The notes: generated from the sequence alone by a model not told the origin. Shown: positions 36,606 to 44,747, counted from the stretch's first letter. The stretch: DNA of 64,000 bases from Cryobacterium frigoriphilum (GCF_004403305.1 NZ_SOHE01000029.1:499-64498), one strand, 5' to 3'. A program made the numbers and translations.

Positions 36606-37087
36606 TTCCGGGTTTCGGTCTGCGAGGGCTCCGGCGCTTGTGATGCCGCCTCCCGCGCCGCGGCTCGCGATTCGCTGCGCGCCCGCTGGTACCGCACGAC
36701 GCAGACCACGGAGAGAGCGACTCCGACACTGGCGGCCGCCGCCCCTCCCACCCAGTGATACCAGGTAGTGCCGAGCAGGGTGAGCAGAGCGACACCCAGG
36801 GTCAGTATCGAGATGACCCCGGCCAGCGAGAAATAGCGGTCTGCCTTGTCGGTGAAGGGGCGCAGCGGCTCTACCGGATCATCCGCGGGTCGAGCCATCA
36901 TCACGATCAGGGCCGTCGCAATCGGCCCGAGCACCAACGATCCCAGAAACCAGGCCAACCGGGAGCGGTTCTTCTGCTCTGCGAGCCCGGCATTGACCAG
37001 GGCCAGGGCGAACCAGCCCCAGCCGTTGAGGGTCCAATTGGTTGAGGAATCGGCGGTCTCCACGATGATCTGGCTAATGAACGACAT
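36602..37087 (-). CDS. Four-helix membrane protein
   Basis: 161 residues from MSFISQIIV. Hydrophobic segments near 20-36, 45-66, 82-100 and 105-130, with RPADDPVEPLRPFTDKADRYF between helices two and three and a basic tail rich in Arg/Ala/Glu. No family recognised. A family B palindrome lies 80 bases upstream. Confidence 0.65.
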   Translation of the reverse strand: MSFISQIIVETADSSTNWTLNGWGWFALALVNAGLAEQKNRSRLAWFLGSLVLGPIATALIVMMARPADDPVEPLRPFTDKADRYFSLAGVISILTLGVALLTLLGTTWYHWVGGAAAASVGVALSVVCVVRYQRARSESRAAAREAASQAPEPSQTETRN

Positions 37088-37168
37088 CCCCCATCGTGGC
37101 AGCCTCGCGGCAGGGTCGGGGGCGGTCTGTGCCACCCTCATCGTCGCTGCCCCGACGACGGATGCCGC

Positions 37169-37228
37169 GGCGCAGGTTAGATTCGCGGGCGCAGTTTCTA
37201 TACTGCGCCCGCGAATCTAACCTGCGCC
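37169..37228. repeat. Dispersed palindrome, family B, copy 1
   Basis: Perfect 27-bp arms (37169-37195 and 37202-37228) around a 6-base loop TTCTAT. The arm begins GGCGCAGGTTAGATTCGCGG and ends GGCGCAGT. This is one of the most perfect palindromes in the window. It forms the last codons and the stop of the AbiEi/DUF559 gene. Confidence 0.96.
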
Positions 37229-38226
37229 CGGCGGCCCGACTCCGCCCGCGGCATCCCGTTCTCGGTGAGAAAGGTGAGGAATCGCTGCGGTGAGTAGGCC
37301 ACATCCCAGCCCCAGCGCGAGAAACTGGTGACGTGCGGACGCAAGAGGTCTTCCCGCCATTTCTCCCGGGTCACGACGTCGCCTGGGTCCCGATCGCCGA
37401 GCACTGCCCCGCGGGAGTATTTGAGGTTTCCGTCAAACTCGCCAATCTTCCGGATTCCGCGCCAGAAGAAGTCCACCCAGAACGACTGCCCGTCTACCTG
37501 GAAGCGCACTTGCAGCTCCGGAACCTCAAAGCCCAGCTCGAAGATGCGCACCCTACTGAGGGTCTCCCCCGGGTTCGCCGAGAGCCCGCTGGAAAAAGTG
37601 ATGGATTTCTCGGCCTGCCCGGCACCGACCCGCGGTCTGACTGCGGCCAGCTCGGCGAAGAGGGCGTCCTGTGCCAGGGCGGGCGCCGGGGTCATCCCGC
37701 GTTTCCGGGCCAGGGCGACGCGCTGATTCTCCTCACGCAACACATGGTCAATCATCGTCACACCCACGAGCAGAGTCGAACTCGCCGCCACGTCGACGAG
37801 CGTTCGGGCCAGGCTCGTCACCGTGAGGCCTCCGATGACCACGGTGTCGGGCTCGGGCACTCCGCGGTGACTCGTGGTCAGACGTGCGGTGCTGCCGCCC
37901 GTGGCATCCGTCGCAATGGTGTGCACGGCCGGGGGCCAGCCGCCGATGATCGGCAGGCCATGCATGCTTGCGGCCGAGTGGTGCGACAACACGAGCGGAT
38001 GCTCCGCCGCGGCCGCAGTCGCCCGCACGAGAAGGCGGTAACGCCCATCGACACCGCCCTCCCGCCACAGCGCACCGAGGCAATAGATGCCACGGCGCAC
38101 GCGCACGAGTTCACCTCGCGATGCAAGATCACGCACTGCGCGCAGCGGCAGTCCCGCCGCGCGCAGTGCAGAGAATGTGACGAGCCCGTCGTACCGGGCC
38201 GAAACCGTGTCGAGGATGTCGCGCAT
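37198..38226 (-). CDS. AbiEi-like winged-helix plus DUF559/Vsr-like nuclease-fold protein, solo
   Basis: 342 residues from MRDILDTVS. The N-terminus (RYDGLVTFSALRAAGLPLRAVRDLASRGELVRVRRGIYCLG) is the AbiEi antitoxin-type winged helix. The C-terminus (FELGFEVPELQVRFQ ... FWVDFFWRGIRKIGEFDGNLKYSRG) has the D-x(n)-E-x-D-x-K pattern of a PD-(D/E)xK or Vsr-like nuclease. No AbiEii toxin gene is adjacent. Its last ~10 codons (AQVRFAGAV) and TAG stop come from palindrome B copy 1, and copy 2 lies just upstream. Role unknown; type IV toxin-antitoxin annotation would be by N-terminal homology only. Confidence 0.82.
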   Translation of the reverse strand: MRDILDTVSARYDGLVTFSALRAAGLPLRAVRDLASRGELVRVRRGIYCLGALWREGGVDGRYRLLVRATAAAAEHPLVLSHHSAASMHGLPIIGGWPPAVHTIATDATGGSTARLTTSHRGVPEPDTVVIGGLTVTSLARTLVDVAASSTLLVGVTMIDHVLREENQRVALARKRGMTPAPALAQDALFAELAAVRPRVGAGQAEKSITFSSGLSANPGETLSRVRIFELGFEVPELQVRFQVDGQSFWVDFFWRGIRKIGEFDGNLKYSRGAVLGDRDPGDVVTREKWREDLLRPHVTSFSRWGWDVAYSPQRFLTFLTENGMPRAESGRRAQVRFAGAV

Positions 38227-38338
38227 ACCCCACCCTCCCCCGGCCAGCACGGGCGGTGGGGATGTTTTCGCCGAATTGTGGAGTCACCGGGGCCGGGGCG
38301 TGCTGTGGAGGGACCGTCCGCGCAGCCGGCAATAGCGG

Positions 38339-38405
38339 CCCGGGCGCAGGTTCGATTCGCGGGCGCAGTTTCCATACTGCGCCCGCGAATCCAACCTGCG
38401 CCCGG
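38339..38405. repeat. Dispersed palindrome, family B, copy 2
   Basis: 30-bp arms with one mismatch around TTCCAT, starting CCGGGCGCAGG. Almost identical to copy 1. It lies 110 bases upstream of the AbiEi/DUF559 gene and 30 bases before the next gene. With copy 1 it brackets a ~1.1-kb single-gene segment. Confidence 0.95.
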
Positions 38406-38423
38406 CCGACGGATGCCCCGCAC

Positions 38424-38435
38424 TAGGGTCGAGGC
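38424..38435 (+). promoter_or_regulatory. Leaderless promoter of the 38436 gene
   Basis: TAGGGT (38424-38429) followed by six bases and ATG. The palindrome B copy 2 ends 18 bases before this box and so occupies the -35 region. Confidence 0.6.
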
Positions 38436-39290
38436 ATGGAACTTGACGCGTATCCCACCCGGGTGATCCTGATGGAGGAGTACACGGTGACGCTGCCGCT
38501 GTGGGACCGCTCCCCCTCCCCCGATATGTGGTTCGGACCGTTCAGCCCCGGAGCGCTCGGCCTGCCACCCGAACTTGAAGAACGGCTCATCGCGTGGAAC
38601 CAGCGCTACGAATACCTGATGGGCACGGATTTTAAGTGGCCTTCCGAGCAGGAACACCTCGACTTCGTCGTCGACGGGCATCTGCTGGCCGCGGCCCTGC
38701 AGCGCGCCTTCGGCTCGCGGGTACTGGTGCTGTACCGGGAGGATGACTCCGAGCTGTCCCGAATTCCGCAGCCGACGCCCGCCACCCCGCCGACCGGGTC
38801 TGTGCACATCATGGCCCGGCAGAATGGCGTGCTGAAGCCGATCACGATGCCCGCGCACCCGAGGGGTTCGGTCGTGCAGCAGATTCTGCAGATGTCCGAT
38901 GCCGAGATCGAAGCAGCCGGTGCCCGCATCGACGTCGCGGCCCTCACCTGGCAGCCCGAGCGGATGCCCACTCGCATCCTGTTGCGCTCCGACTCGGCCG
39001 AATCCCCGCTAGCCGACCGCTCGCCCCTCTTCGCCCTGAGCGACGACCGAATCGAACCCGCAACGCTCGGGCTGTCGGCGACACTCACGGCACGGCTGCA
39101 GCAGTGGGATGCCCGCGGCCCCGAGCCGCGGGTCGAGCAACTCGTCGCGGGCCACGAACTCGCCGCCGCCGTGCAGCGCGAGATCGGCCCGCAAGTAAGT
39201 GTGCTCTTTCCCGAAGCGGATGCCGCCCGCTCCCGCCCCGCGCCCGAGCTGGTGGCGATACTGGACCGCATGAACCCACTGAACCGCTGA
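38436..39290 (+). CDS. Protein of unknown function with internal duplication
   Basis: 284 residues, soluble, no signal peptide. It consists of two similar halves. Residues ~10-105 contain VTLPLWDRSP ... LGLPPELEERLIAWNQR ... VDGHLLAAALQRAFGSRVLVLYRED. Residues ~178-275 contain ILLRSDSAESPLADRSP ... LGLSATLTARLQQWDAR ... VAGHELAAAVQREIGPQVSVLFPEAD. The shared core is a leucine-rich helix, GHxLAAAxQR and a V-x-VL-x-x-E/D-D strand. I do not recognise the family. It ends in an 8-bp tandem repeat. Confidence 0.75.
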   Translation: MELDAYPTRVILMEEYTVTLPLWDRSPSPDMWFGPFSPGALGLPPELEERLIAWNQRYEYLMGTDFKWPSEQEHLDFVVDGHLLAAALQRAFGSRVLVLYREDDSELSRIPQPTPATPPTGSVHIMARQNGVLKPITMPAHPRGSVVQQILQMSDAEIEAAGARIDVAALTWQPERMPTRILLRSDSAESPLADRSPLFALSDDRIEPATLGLSATLTARLQQWDARGPEPRVEQLVAGHELAAAVQREIGPQVSVLFPEADAARSRPAPELVAILDRMNPLNR

Positions 39291-39327
39291 CCCGCTGACC
39301 CGCTGACCCGCTGACCCGCTGACCCGC
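39285..39327. repeat. Tandem CCCGCTGA microrepeat
   Basis: About five copies of the 8-bp unit CCCGCTGA; the first supplies the TGA stop of the preceding gene. Later units put stops in other registers. Likely a slippage-prone tract. Confidence 0.88.
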
Positions 39328-39344
39328 CCAACTCTCCACCCCGG

Positions 39345-39411
39345 GCGCAGGCTGGTCACGCCGGCATGTTTCGGTGGGCTCAACAACCGAAAGCCGGCGT
39401 CAATTTAGCTG
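39345..39411. repeat. Possible degenerate family B palindrome
   Basis: GGGCGCAGGCTGGTCACGCC is partly mirrored by GGCGTCAATTTAGCTGCG, with an inner TTTCGG / CCGAAA pair. The outline resembles family B, but many positions differ. Confidence 0.4.
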
Positions 39412-39459
39412 CGTCGAGCCATCCGCTCGCCTCGCCGGGTCAGTCCGCCGCACGCCGGC

Positions 39460-39966
39460 TCAGGACTCCCAGCGCACCTCGCCGTGGACGACCGCAGCGG
39501 TGGCATGCAGTCCCAGCGTGCGGGCGACCGCGGCGGAGGCCTCGTGCTGTGGATGAATGTTGGCGGCGAACCGGCTCACACCGTGGTCGCGCAGCCACGC
39601 GACCATGGCAGCAGCGGCTTCCGTCGCGTGGCCTCGGCCCTGATGGTGCGGGCTGATCACCCAGGCCAGGTCCGCGGCCAGCTGGGACCGATCGATCAGG
39701 GTCGCCTGCACGAACCCGATCGGAGCCGCGGTCTCCGTGAGGGTGATGATCCAGTTGAGCCACCCGGTGCATCCGTCGGCGGAGTGTCCGACCACCTGGG
39801 CGCGGTACCGCATCGACAGGGTCAGCGCAGTCGGGGGCTCGCCGCCCATGAATCGATAGATGCTGGGATCGGCGAGCACGCCGACCATCCGCGCAGCGTG
39901 CCAGACGGTAAGCGGCTTCAGGCGCAGTCGCTCAGACTCGATCGGTTCAGCCGCCATCCACATCAC
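39460..39966 (-). CDS. GNAT N-acetyltransferase (RimJ/RimL-like)
   Basis: 168 residues. EPIESERLRLKPLTVWHAARMVGVLADPSIYRFMG is the usual N-terminal block. ISPHHQGRGHATEAAAAMVAWLRDHG near 117-142 is the acetyl-CoA loop, followed by FAANIHPQHEASAAVARTLGLHATAAV. Alternative start at 39957 (MAAEPIE). Substrate unknown. Confidence 0.87.
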   Translation of the reverse strand: MMWMAAEPIESERLRLKPLTVWHAARMVGVLADPSIYRFMGGEPPTALTLSMRYRAQVVGHSADGCTGWLNWIITLTETAAPIGFVQATLIDRSQLAADLAWVISPHHQGRGHATEAAAAMVAWLRDHGVSRFAANIHPQHEASAAVARTLGLHATAAVVHGEVRWES

Positions 39967-39990
39967 GTCTTGATCTTCGCAGGCCGACGC

Positions 39991-40071
39991 GGCGAAAACA
40001 GGATAGACCGACGAAACCAGTCATTGCGTGCTGCATTCGACGACGGATGCGCAATCCGTCCTGTTTTCGCC
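39991..40071. repeat. Dispersed palindrome, family C, copy 4
   Basis: Arms GGCGAAAACAGGAT (39991-40004) and GTCCTGTTTTCGCC (40058-40071), one mismatch, with inner TTGCG / CGCAA pairing. Same core as copies at 24112, 27387 and 29808, but with GCC ends instead of GTGAC. Confidence 0.82.
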
Positions 40072-40080
40072 ACGCCCACC

Positions 40081-40737
40081 TCAGGCCGCTGTCTGCACCA
40101 GACCCGGCGCGAGGGTGAAGTCGGGCTCGGTGCACCCGCGGATGGTCTCGACGGTGACCCCGGGGGCCAGCCGGCAGAGCACGAGCCCGGCGTCGGTCAC
40201 GTCGAAGACGGCGAGGTCGCTCACGATGCGGTCGACGACCTTCACACCGGTCAGCGGCAGGCTGCACTCGGTGACAATCTTCGCGGAGCCGTCGCGGGCG
40301 ACGTGCTCGGTCAACACGATCACCCGCGGGGTGCCGGCGACGAGGTCCATGGCGCCGCCCATGCCCTTGACCATCTTGCCGGGGATCGTCCAGTTCGCGA
40401 GGTCACCGGCGCCGGAGACCTGCATGGCCCCGAGAATCGCGACCTTGACGTGACCGCCACGGATCATGCCGAACGAGGTGGCGGAGTCGAAGATCGAGCC
40501 GCCGGGCAACACTGTCACGGTCTGCTTGCCGGCATTAATCAGGTCGGCGTCTTCCTCGCCGTCAAAGGGGAACGGCCCCATGCCGAGCAGACCGTTCTCG
40601 CTCTGCAGGGTCACCCGAATACCCTCGGGCAGATTATTGGCGACGAGCGTCGGGATACCGATGCCCAGGTTCACATAGTCGCCGTCGGTCAGTTCAGCGG
40701 CCGCGATGGCCGCCATTTCGTCACGGGTCCAAGCCAT
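40081..40737 (-). CDS. scoB: 3-oxoacid CoA-transferase, subunit B
   Basis: 218 residues. The active-site glutamate lies in [13 protein letters not shown] near 46-58, which forms the glutamyl-CoA intermediate; [23 protein letters not shown] and [21 protein letters not shown] are typical. It moves CoA from succinyl-CoA to acetoacetate or 3-oxoadipate. ATG with AAAGGAG seven bases upstream, 32 bases after subunit A. Confidence 0.93.
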   Translation of the reverse strand: MAWTRDEMAAIAAAELTDGDYVNLGIGIPTLVANNLPEGIRVTLQSENGLLGMGPFPFDGEEDADLINAGKQTVTVLPGGSIFDSATSFGMIRGGHVKVAILGAMQVSGAGDLANWTIPGKMVKGMGGAMDLVAGTPRVIVLTEHVARDGSAKIVTECSLPLTGVKVVDRIVSDLAVFDVTDAGLVLCRLAPGVTVETIRGCTEPDFTLAPGLVQTAA

Positions 40738-40769
40738 GGTGCTGCTCCTTTGTATGCGTAAGAAAAGTG

Positions 40770-41486
40770 TCAGACGAGGGCGGCGGTCGGCCGCGGCCGC
40801 ACGGTGCGCTGTTCGATGTGCTTGACCGGGTTGTCGACCAGAATCAGGCGCTGTACGAAGACGCCGGGAGTGATGACGTGATTCGGGTCGATCTCGCCCG
40901 GCTGCACGAGATGTTCGGCCTCGGCGATCGTGACCCGGCCCGACGTCGCCACGAGCGGATTGAAGTTGCGGGCGGTGTTGCGGTACACGAGGTTTCCCTC
41001 GGTGTCGGCAAGGTAGGCGTGCACGAGCGCGACGTCGGCGACGATTCCGCGCTCCTGCACGTAGGTCTCGCCGTCGAAGTCGGCGTGCGGCTTTCCCTCG
41101 GCGATCAGGGTGCCCACTCCCGTCTTCGTATAGAAGGCGGGAATTCCGGCGCCGCCGGCCCGCAGGCGTTCGGCGAGCGTGCCCTGGGGGCTGAACTCCA
41201 CCTCAAGGGCTCCGGCCAGAAACTGTTCGGCGAAGAGTTTGTTCTCACCGACGTAGGAGGCGATGACCTTGCGCACCTGGCCGGCCTCGAGCAAGACCCC
41301 GAGCCCCTTGCCGTCGACGCCCATGTTATTGCTGACCACCGTGAGATTCTGTACCCCGGAGTCACGCACGGCATTGATGAGTTCGGTCGGAATTCCGCAG
41401 AGACCGAATCCGCCAACGGCGAGCACCATCCCGTCTCGCAGTACGCCCTGCAGCGCATCGGCCGCGTGGGCCTGAACTTTGGACAC
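40770..41486 (-). CDS. scoA: 3-oxoacid CoA-transferase, subunit A
   Basis: 238 residues. CoA-binding pattern [27 protein letters not shown] near 18-44, and [63 protein letters not shown]. The sequence looks closer to succinyl-CoA:acetoacetate transferase than to PcaI, but aromatic degradation cannot be excluded. GTG start with GAGGAG five bases upstream. It is divergent from an IclR regulator. Confidence 0.93.
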   Translation of the reverse strand: MSKVQAHAADALQGVLRDGMVLAVGGFGLCGIPTELINAVRDSGVQNLTVVSNNMGVDGKGLGVLLEAGQVRKVIASYVGENKLFAEQFLAGALEVEFSPQGTLAERLRAGGAGIPAFYTKTGVGTLIAEGKPHADFDGETYVQERGIVADVALVHAYLADTEGNLVYRNTARNFNPLVATSGRVTIAEAEHLVQPGEIDPNHVITPGVFVQRLILVDNPVKHIEQRTVRPRPTAALV

Positions 41487-41561
41487 TGGATCTCCTCATT
41501 GAGTCGTAAGTCGTGAGTCGTGCGTCGTCAGAAAGCGGATGCCGCCGACTGTCCGACGCGC

Positions 41562-41576
41562 GTCCACACTGTGGAC
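41562..41576. promoter_or_regulatory. IclR-type operator between scoA and its regulator
   Basis: GTCCACACTGTGGAC is a perfect 15-bp palindrome in the divergent region. A related half-site TTGTCCACAA (41646-41655) and two TATAGAC boxes (41639-41645 and 41656-41662) lie closer to the regulator. GTCCACA/TGTGGAC halves are of the kind bound by IclR proteins. Confidence 0.7.
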
Positions 41577-41671
41577 TGTTGTTTCGTTCTCCAGCCTATT
41601 CCCGCCAAACTTTTCCTGTCAAGACCCGACTTTCTGGGTATAGACTTGTCCACAATATAGACAGGAGTCAG

Positions 41672-42469
41672 ATGCCCGACCTTGCCACGCTCAGCGTCAC
41701 CGGCCCGCCGGTCGCGGGCGCCCAGGTGGTCAGCCGTATCGCCCTGCTGCTGCGGCTGGTCGGTCGCGACCCGAGCGGGTCGCAGCTCGCCGACATCGTG
41801 CGGGATTCCGGGCTGACCAGGCCCACGGTGCACCGGCTGCTGAGCTCGCTCGCCGCCGAGGGGCTGCTCGTGCTCGACCCGACCAGCCACACCTGGCGCT
41901 ACGGCCCCGAGATCTTCGTGATGGGAACCGTCGCCGCGCCGCGCTACCCGATCGAGGAACTCGCCCGCCCGGCGTTGCAGCGACTAGCCGATGCCACCGG
42001 CGAAAGTGCCTTTCTGTCGATTCGCCGGGGCCTCGAAACGGTCTGCCTGATGCGGGAGGAGGGCAGCTTTCCGGTGCGCTCCTTCGTGTTGCACGAGGGT
42101 GTTCGTTTTCCGCTGGGCGTCGCGTCGGCCGGCCTCGCCATTCTGTCTGCCCTGCCCGACCCGGAGGTGGACCAGGTGCTCACCGCCCAGGCGGGGCTGA
42201 CCGAGCGATGGGGCGCGCAGAACGCCGCCGCAAACATCCGTCTGAACGTGCAGGCCACGCGTGAACGCGGCTGCGCACTCAATCCGGGTCTGATCCTCGA
42301 GGGCAGCTGGGGCATGGGCGCGGCAATCTTCGACCATGCCGGGCGGCCTACCTGGGCACTCTCGCTCACCGGCATCGAGCCACGCTTTCGCCCCGACCGG
42401 CAAGAGCTCCTGGGCGGCCTGCTCAGGCAGGAAGCCGCCCTGCTGACCGCGCGCCTCGCCGAGCTCTGA
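41672..42469 (+). CDS. IclR family regulator of the CoA-transferase genes
   Basis: 265 residues from the ATG with CAGGAG upstream. Winged helix (DIVRDSGLTRPTVHRLLSSLAAEGLLVLDPTSHTWRYG) and IclR effector domain (SAFLSIRRGLETVCLMREEGSFPVRSFVLHEGVRFPLGVASAGLAIL ... ALSLTGIEPRF). Divergent placement argues that it controls scoAB through the palindrome at 41562. Possible effectors are 3-oxoadipate or acetoacetate. Confidence 0.9.
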   Translation: MPDLATLSVTGPPVAGAQVVSRIALLLRLVGRDPSGSQLADIVRDSGLTRPTVHRLLSSLAAEGLLVLDPTSHTWRYGPEIFVMGTVAAPRYPIEELARPALQRLADATGESAFLSIRRGLETVCLMREEGSFPVRSFVLHEGVRFPLGVASAGLAILSALPDPEVDQVLTAQAGLTERWGAQNAAANIRLNVQATRERGCALNPGLILEGSWGMGAAIFDHAGRPTWALSLTGIEPRFRPDRQELLGGLLRQEAALLTARLAEL

Positions 42470-42515
42470 GCGCGCAACCCGTTGCTTCTGCGGGCGCAGG
42501 ACGTAGGATCAGCCT

Positions 42516-43340
42516 GTGAAAACCGACTCGACGAGTGATCTGGCCCGTTCCGCACGCAACAGCGGAGCCCTGCAGGCCCTGGCGCGGTTGGGTTACGCCG
42601 TCAACGGCCTGCTGCACATCCTGATCGCCGGCATCGCGATCGCCGTAGCCGTCGGCAGCAGCAGTGACGACGGCGGCAGCGGCAGCGCCGACCAGTCCGG
42701 TGCCCTCGGCCAGCTCGCCGCCAGCCCCGGCGGGGTGTTCGTGCTCTGGACCGTCGTGGTCGGCCTCACTGCACTGGGGCTGTGGCTGTTGCTGAGCGCG
42801 TTCCTCTTGCAGGGCGCCGACCCGAAGAAGAAGTGGTCGCACCGGGCGAGTGAGGTCGGCAAGGCGATCGTCTACTTTCTGCTCGCCGCGACGGCCTACA
42901 CCTTCGCGTCGGGCGGGTCGACGAGTTCCTCCGCGAGCACCAGCAGTGCCAGCGCACAAGTGCTCGCGGCTCCGGGCGGCGTCGTGCTGCTCGTGCTTGT
43001 GGGCCTCGGGGTGCTCGCGATCGCCATCTACTTCGTGCGCAAGGGAGCCCTACAGAAATTCACCGCGGACCTGTCCGTACCGAGCGGCCCGACCGGCCGG
43101 GCAATCGTGACCCTCGGCGTGGTCGGCTACATCGCCAAGGGCGTTGCGCTCGGCGTCGTCGGGGGGCTTATCGTGATCGCCGCCGTCACCCTCGACCCGA
43201 GCAAATCGTCGGGCCTCGACGGCGCCCTCAAGGCTCTCGTCGCGTTACCCTACGGCAGCATTATTCTAGGGTCGATCAGCATCGGACTCATCGCCTACGG
43301 CGTCTACTGCTTCGCCCGCGCGTGGCGTGCCCGGCTGTGA
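42516..43340 (+). CDS. DUF1206 family membrane protein
   Basis: 274 residues, six hydrophobic helices in three pairs that look like internal repeats (LARLGYAVNGLLHILIAGIAI; HRASEVGKAIVYFLLAATAYTF; TLGVVGYIAKGVALGVVGGLIVI). This is the DUF1206 layout, an actinobacterial family of unknown function. GTG start with TAGGAT (42504-42509) six bases before it, so leaderless. The last 75 bases overlap the convergent phosphatase gene. Confidence 0.87.
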   Translation: MKTDSTSDLARSARNSGALQALARLGYAVNGLLHILIAGIAIAVAVGSSSDDGGSGSADQSGALGQLAASPGGVFVLWTVVVGLTALGLWLLLSAFLLQGADPKKKWSHRASEVGKAIVYFLLAATAYTFASGGSTSSSASTSSASAQVLAAPGGVVLLVLVGLGVLAIAIYFVRKGALQKFTADLSVPSGPTGRAIVTLGVVGYIAKGVALGVVGGLIVIAAVTLDPSKSSGLDGALKALVALPYGSIILGSISIGLIAYGVYCFARAWRARL

Positions 43341-44747
43341 TCGGCCACCCCACCACACGTCGACGGCGATCACGCAGCCCACAATCATCAGCGACAGCGT
43401 GACGGATGCGAGCACATCCGTCGCCCAGTGATACCCCAGATAGAGGCGGCTCACGGCGGCCAGAACGATGCAGACCACCACGAGCACCGCGCCCAGCAGC
43501 ACGCCGGGCAGCGCCCCACCCCCGCTGCTCCGCCTGGACAGCACGAGATACGCCGTGATCAGCACAAAGTCTGCCGCGCCGAGCACGTGTCCCGACGGAA
43601 AGCTGAACGATGCGTCGGGTCCGAACAGCATCAGGTCGGTCGGCGGGCGCTGCCGGTCGACGGCGCGACCCACGATCTGGCCCAGCCCGACCCCGACCGC
43701 CATGCCGGCAGCCAGCAGCAGCGGGCGCCACGCATGCCTGCCGATCAGCCCCCACACCACACTCACGACCAGCACGATGATCGGCAACGCGATGGGCCCG
43801 AAAACGATGGCGAGCGCGATCATCACCGCGGTCAGCGTCGGCGAGCGCCAGTCGAACAGCAGGCTCTGAACGGGTTCATCGAGAGCGGTGAGGCCGGCAC
43901 TACTCAGCACCGACACGAGCAGCACGACCAACCCCACGATGCCGAGCGAGGTGGCCGCAATCGCACTCACCCCGAGCCGCCGCCGGGCGCCAGCGGCCAG
44001 ATCGCGGCGCTCGATGACGAGCGGCCCGAATCGGTTCCACAACGTGGTCCACACGGCCGGCCGTTCGGCCGCGAGCACGCGCTCGCCCGCGATCTTCGCG
44101 GCCAGAGGCGCCCAGATGAGAACGCCGACGCCGACGGCGAGCAGCACCGCGCCGAGGGTATCGCTCAGCCAGTGGGCCGCCAGATAGGTGCGGCTGAGCA
44201 TCATCAGAACCGTGTACACCCCGCCTGCCACCCAGACCCAGACGCGCGGAAAGAGCAGCACGAGTACCGTGGCCAGCACGGCGGCATTGGCCACGTGACC
44301 GGAGGGGAACGATCCGTAATCGAGGTTGGTCAGCACATTTGTGGGCCGATCCCGCGCGAAGGTCTGCTTCAGAAGCTGAACGGATGCCCCGGCCAGCACG
44401 GTCGTGACAAGCACGTACCCGGCGCCCCAGCGACGATGCACCAGCAGCAGCGCCAGAATAATCACACCCGGAATAACCAGTGACGCCACGACGCCGCCGC
44501 CGAGCGTGTCGAGGGTCTGGGCGACGGCGTCCCCCACGGCCGTGCGATTCTCGTTCAGCAGCGCGAGCCAGGCGGTGTCGAGCAGCAGCGGCTCGCCGTT
44601 CGGGCGTGCCGAAATGAGCGCACCCAGACCGACGGTCAGGGCGACCGCGGTCACTCCCGTGACCTGCGGCCAGTTCCGCGACACCCACCGAGCCCGGGGC
44701 GCAGCGGCTACGGTGGCGGCAACAGCGGGATCCCTCGGCGCATCCAT
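43266..44747 (-). CDS. Double PAP2-domain membrane phosphatase
   Basis: 493 residues, about twelve helices. It carries two complete PAP2 active sites. The first has KQTFARDRPTN ... GSFPSGHVANA ... SRTYLAAHWLSD, and the second has GRAVDRQRPPTDLM ... SFSFPSGHVLGA ... SRLYLGYHWATD. Most PAP2 phosphatases have one domain of ~220 residues, so this is a tandem duplication or fusion. Likely substrates are lipid phosphates such as undecaprenyl pyrophosphate or phosphatidate. TAGCAT six bases before the ATG suggests a leaderless mRNA. Its last 25 codons are antisense to the DUF1206 gene. Confidence 0.9.
   Translation of the reverse strand: MDAPRDPAVAATVAAAPRARWVSRNWPQVTGVTAVALTVGLGALISARPNGEPLLLDTAWLALLNENRTAVGDAVAQTLDTLGGGVVASLVIPGVIILALLLVHRRWGAGYVLVTTVLAGASVQLLKQTFARDRPTNVLTNLDYGSFPSGHVANAAVLATVLVLLFPRVWVWVAGGVYTVLMMLSRTYLAAHWLSDTLGAVLLAVGVGVLIWAPLAAKIAGERVLAAERPAVWTTLWNRFGPLVIERRDLAAGARRRLGVSAIAATSLGIVGLVVLLVSVLSSAGLTALDEPVQSLLFDWRSPTLTAVMIALAIVFGPIALPIIVLVVSVVWGLIGRHAWRPLLLAAGMAVGVGLGQIVGRAVDRQRPPTDLMLFGPDASFSFPSGHVLGAADFVLITAYLVLSRRSSGGGALPGVLLGAVLVVVCIVLAAVSRLYLGYHWATDVLASVTLSLMIVGCVIAVDVWWGGRSQPGTPRAGEAVDAVGDESDADRP

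Noticed and set aside
37198-38226. Type IV toxin-antitoxin pair (AbiE).
   Set aside because: Only the AbiEi-like N-terminal domain is present, fused to a nuclease-like fold; no AbiEii nucleotidyltransferase is encoded next to it.
38341-38405. tRNA T-arm-like GGTTCGATTC inside palindrome B copy 2 (and GGTTCGATTCG near 62145 on the minus strand).
   Set aside because: No acceptor stem, anticodon arm or CCA end fits around it; the sequence is explained by the palindrome or by a simple hairpin.
40081-41486. pcaIJ of the beta-ketoadipate pathway.
   Set aside because: No other pca gene is in the window and the subunit A sequence looks more like the acetoacetate-type enzyme; the assignment is left open as a 3-oxoacid CoA-transferase.
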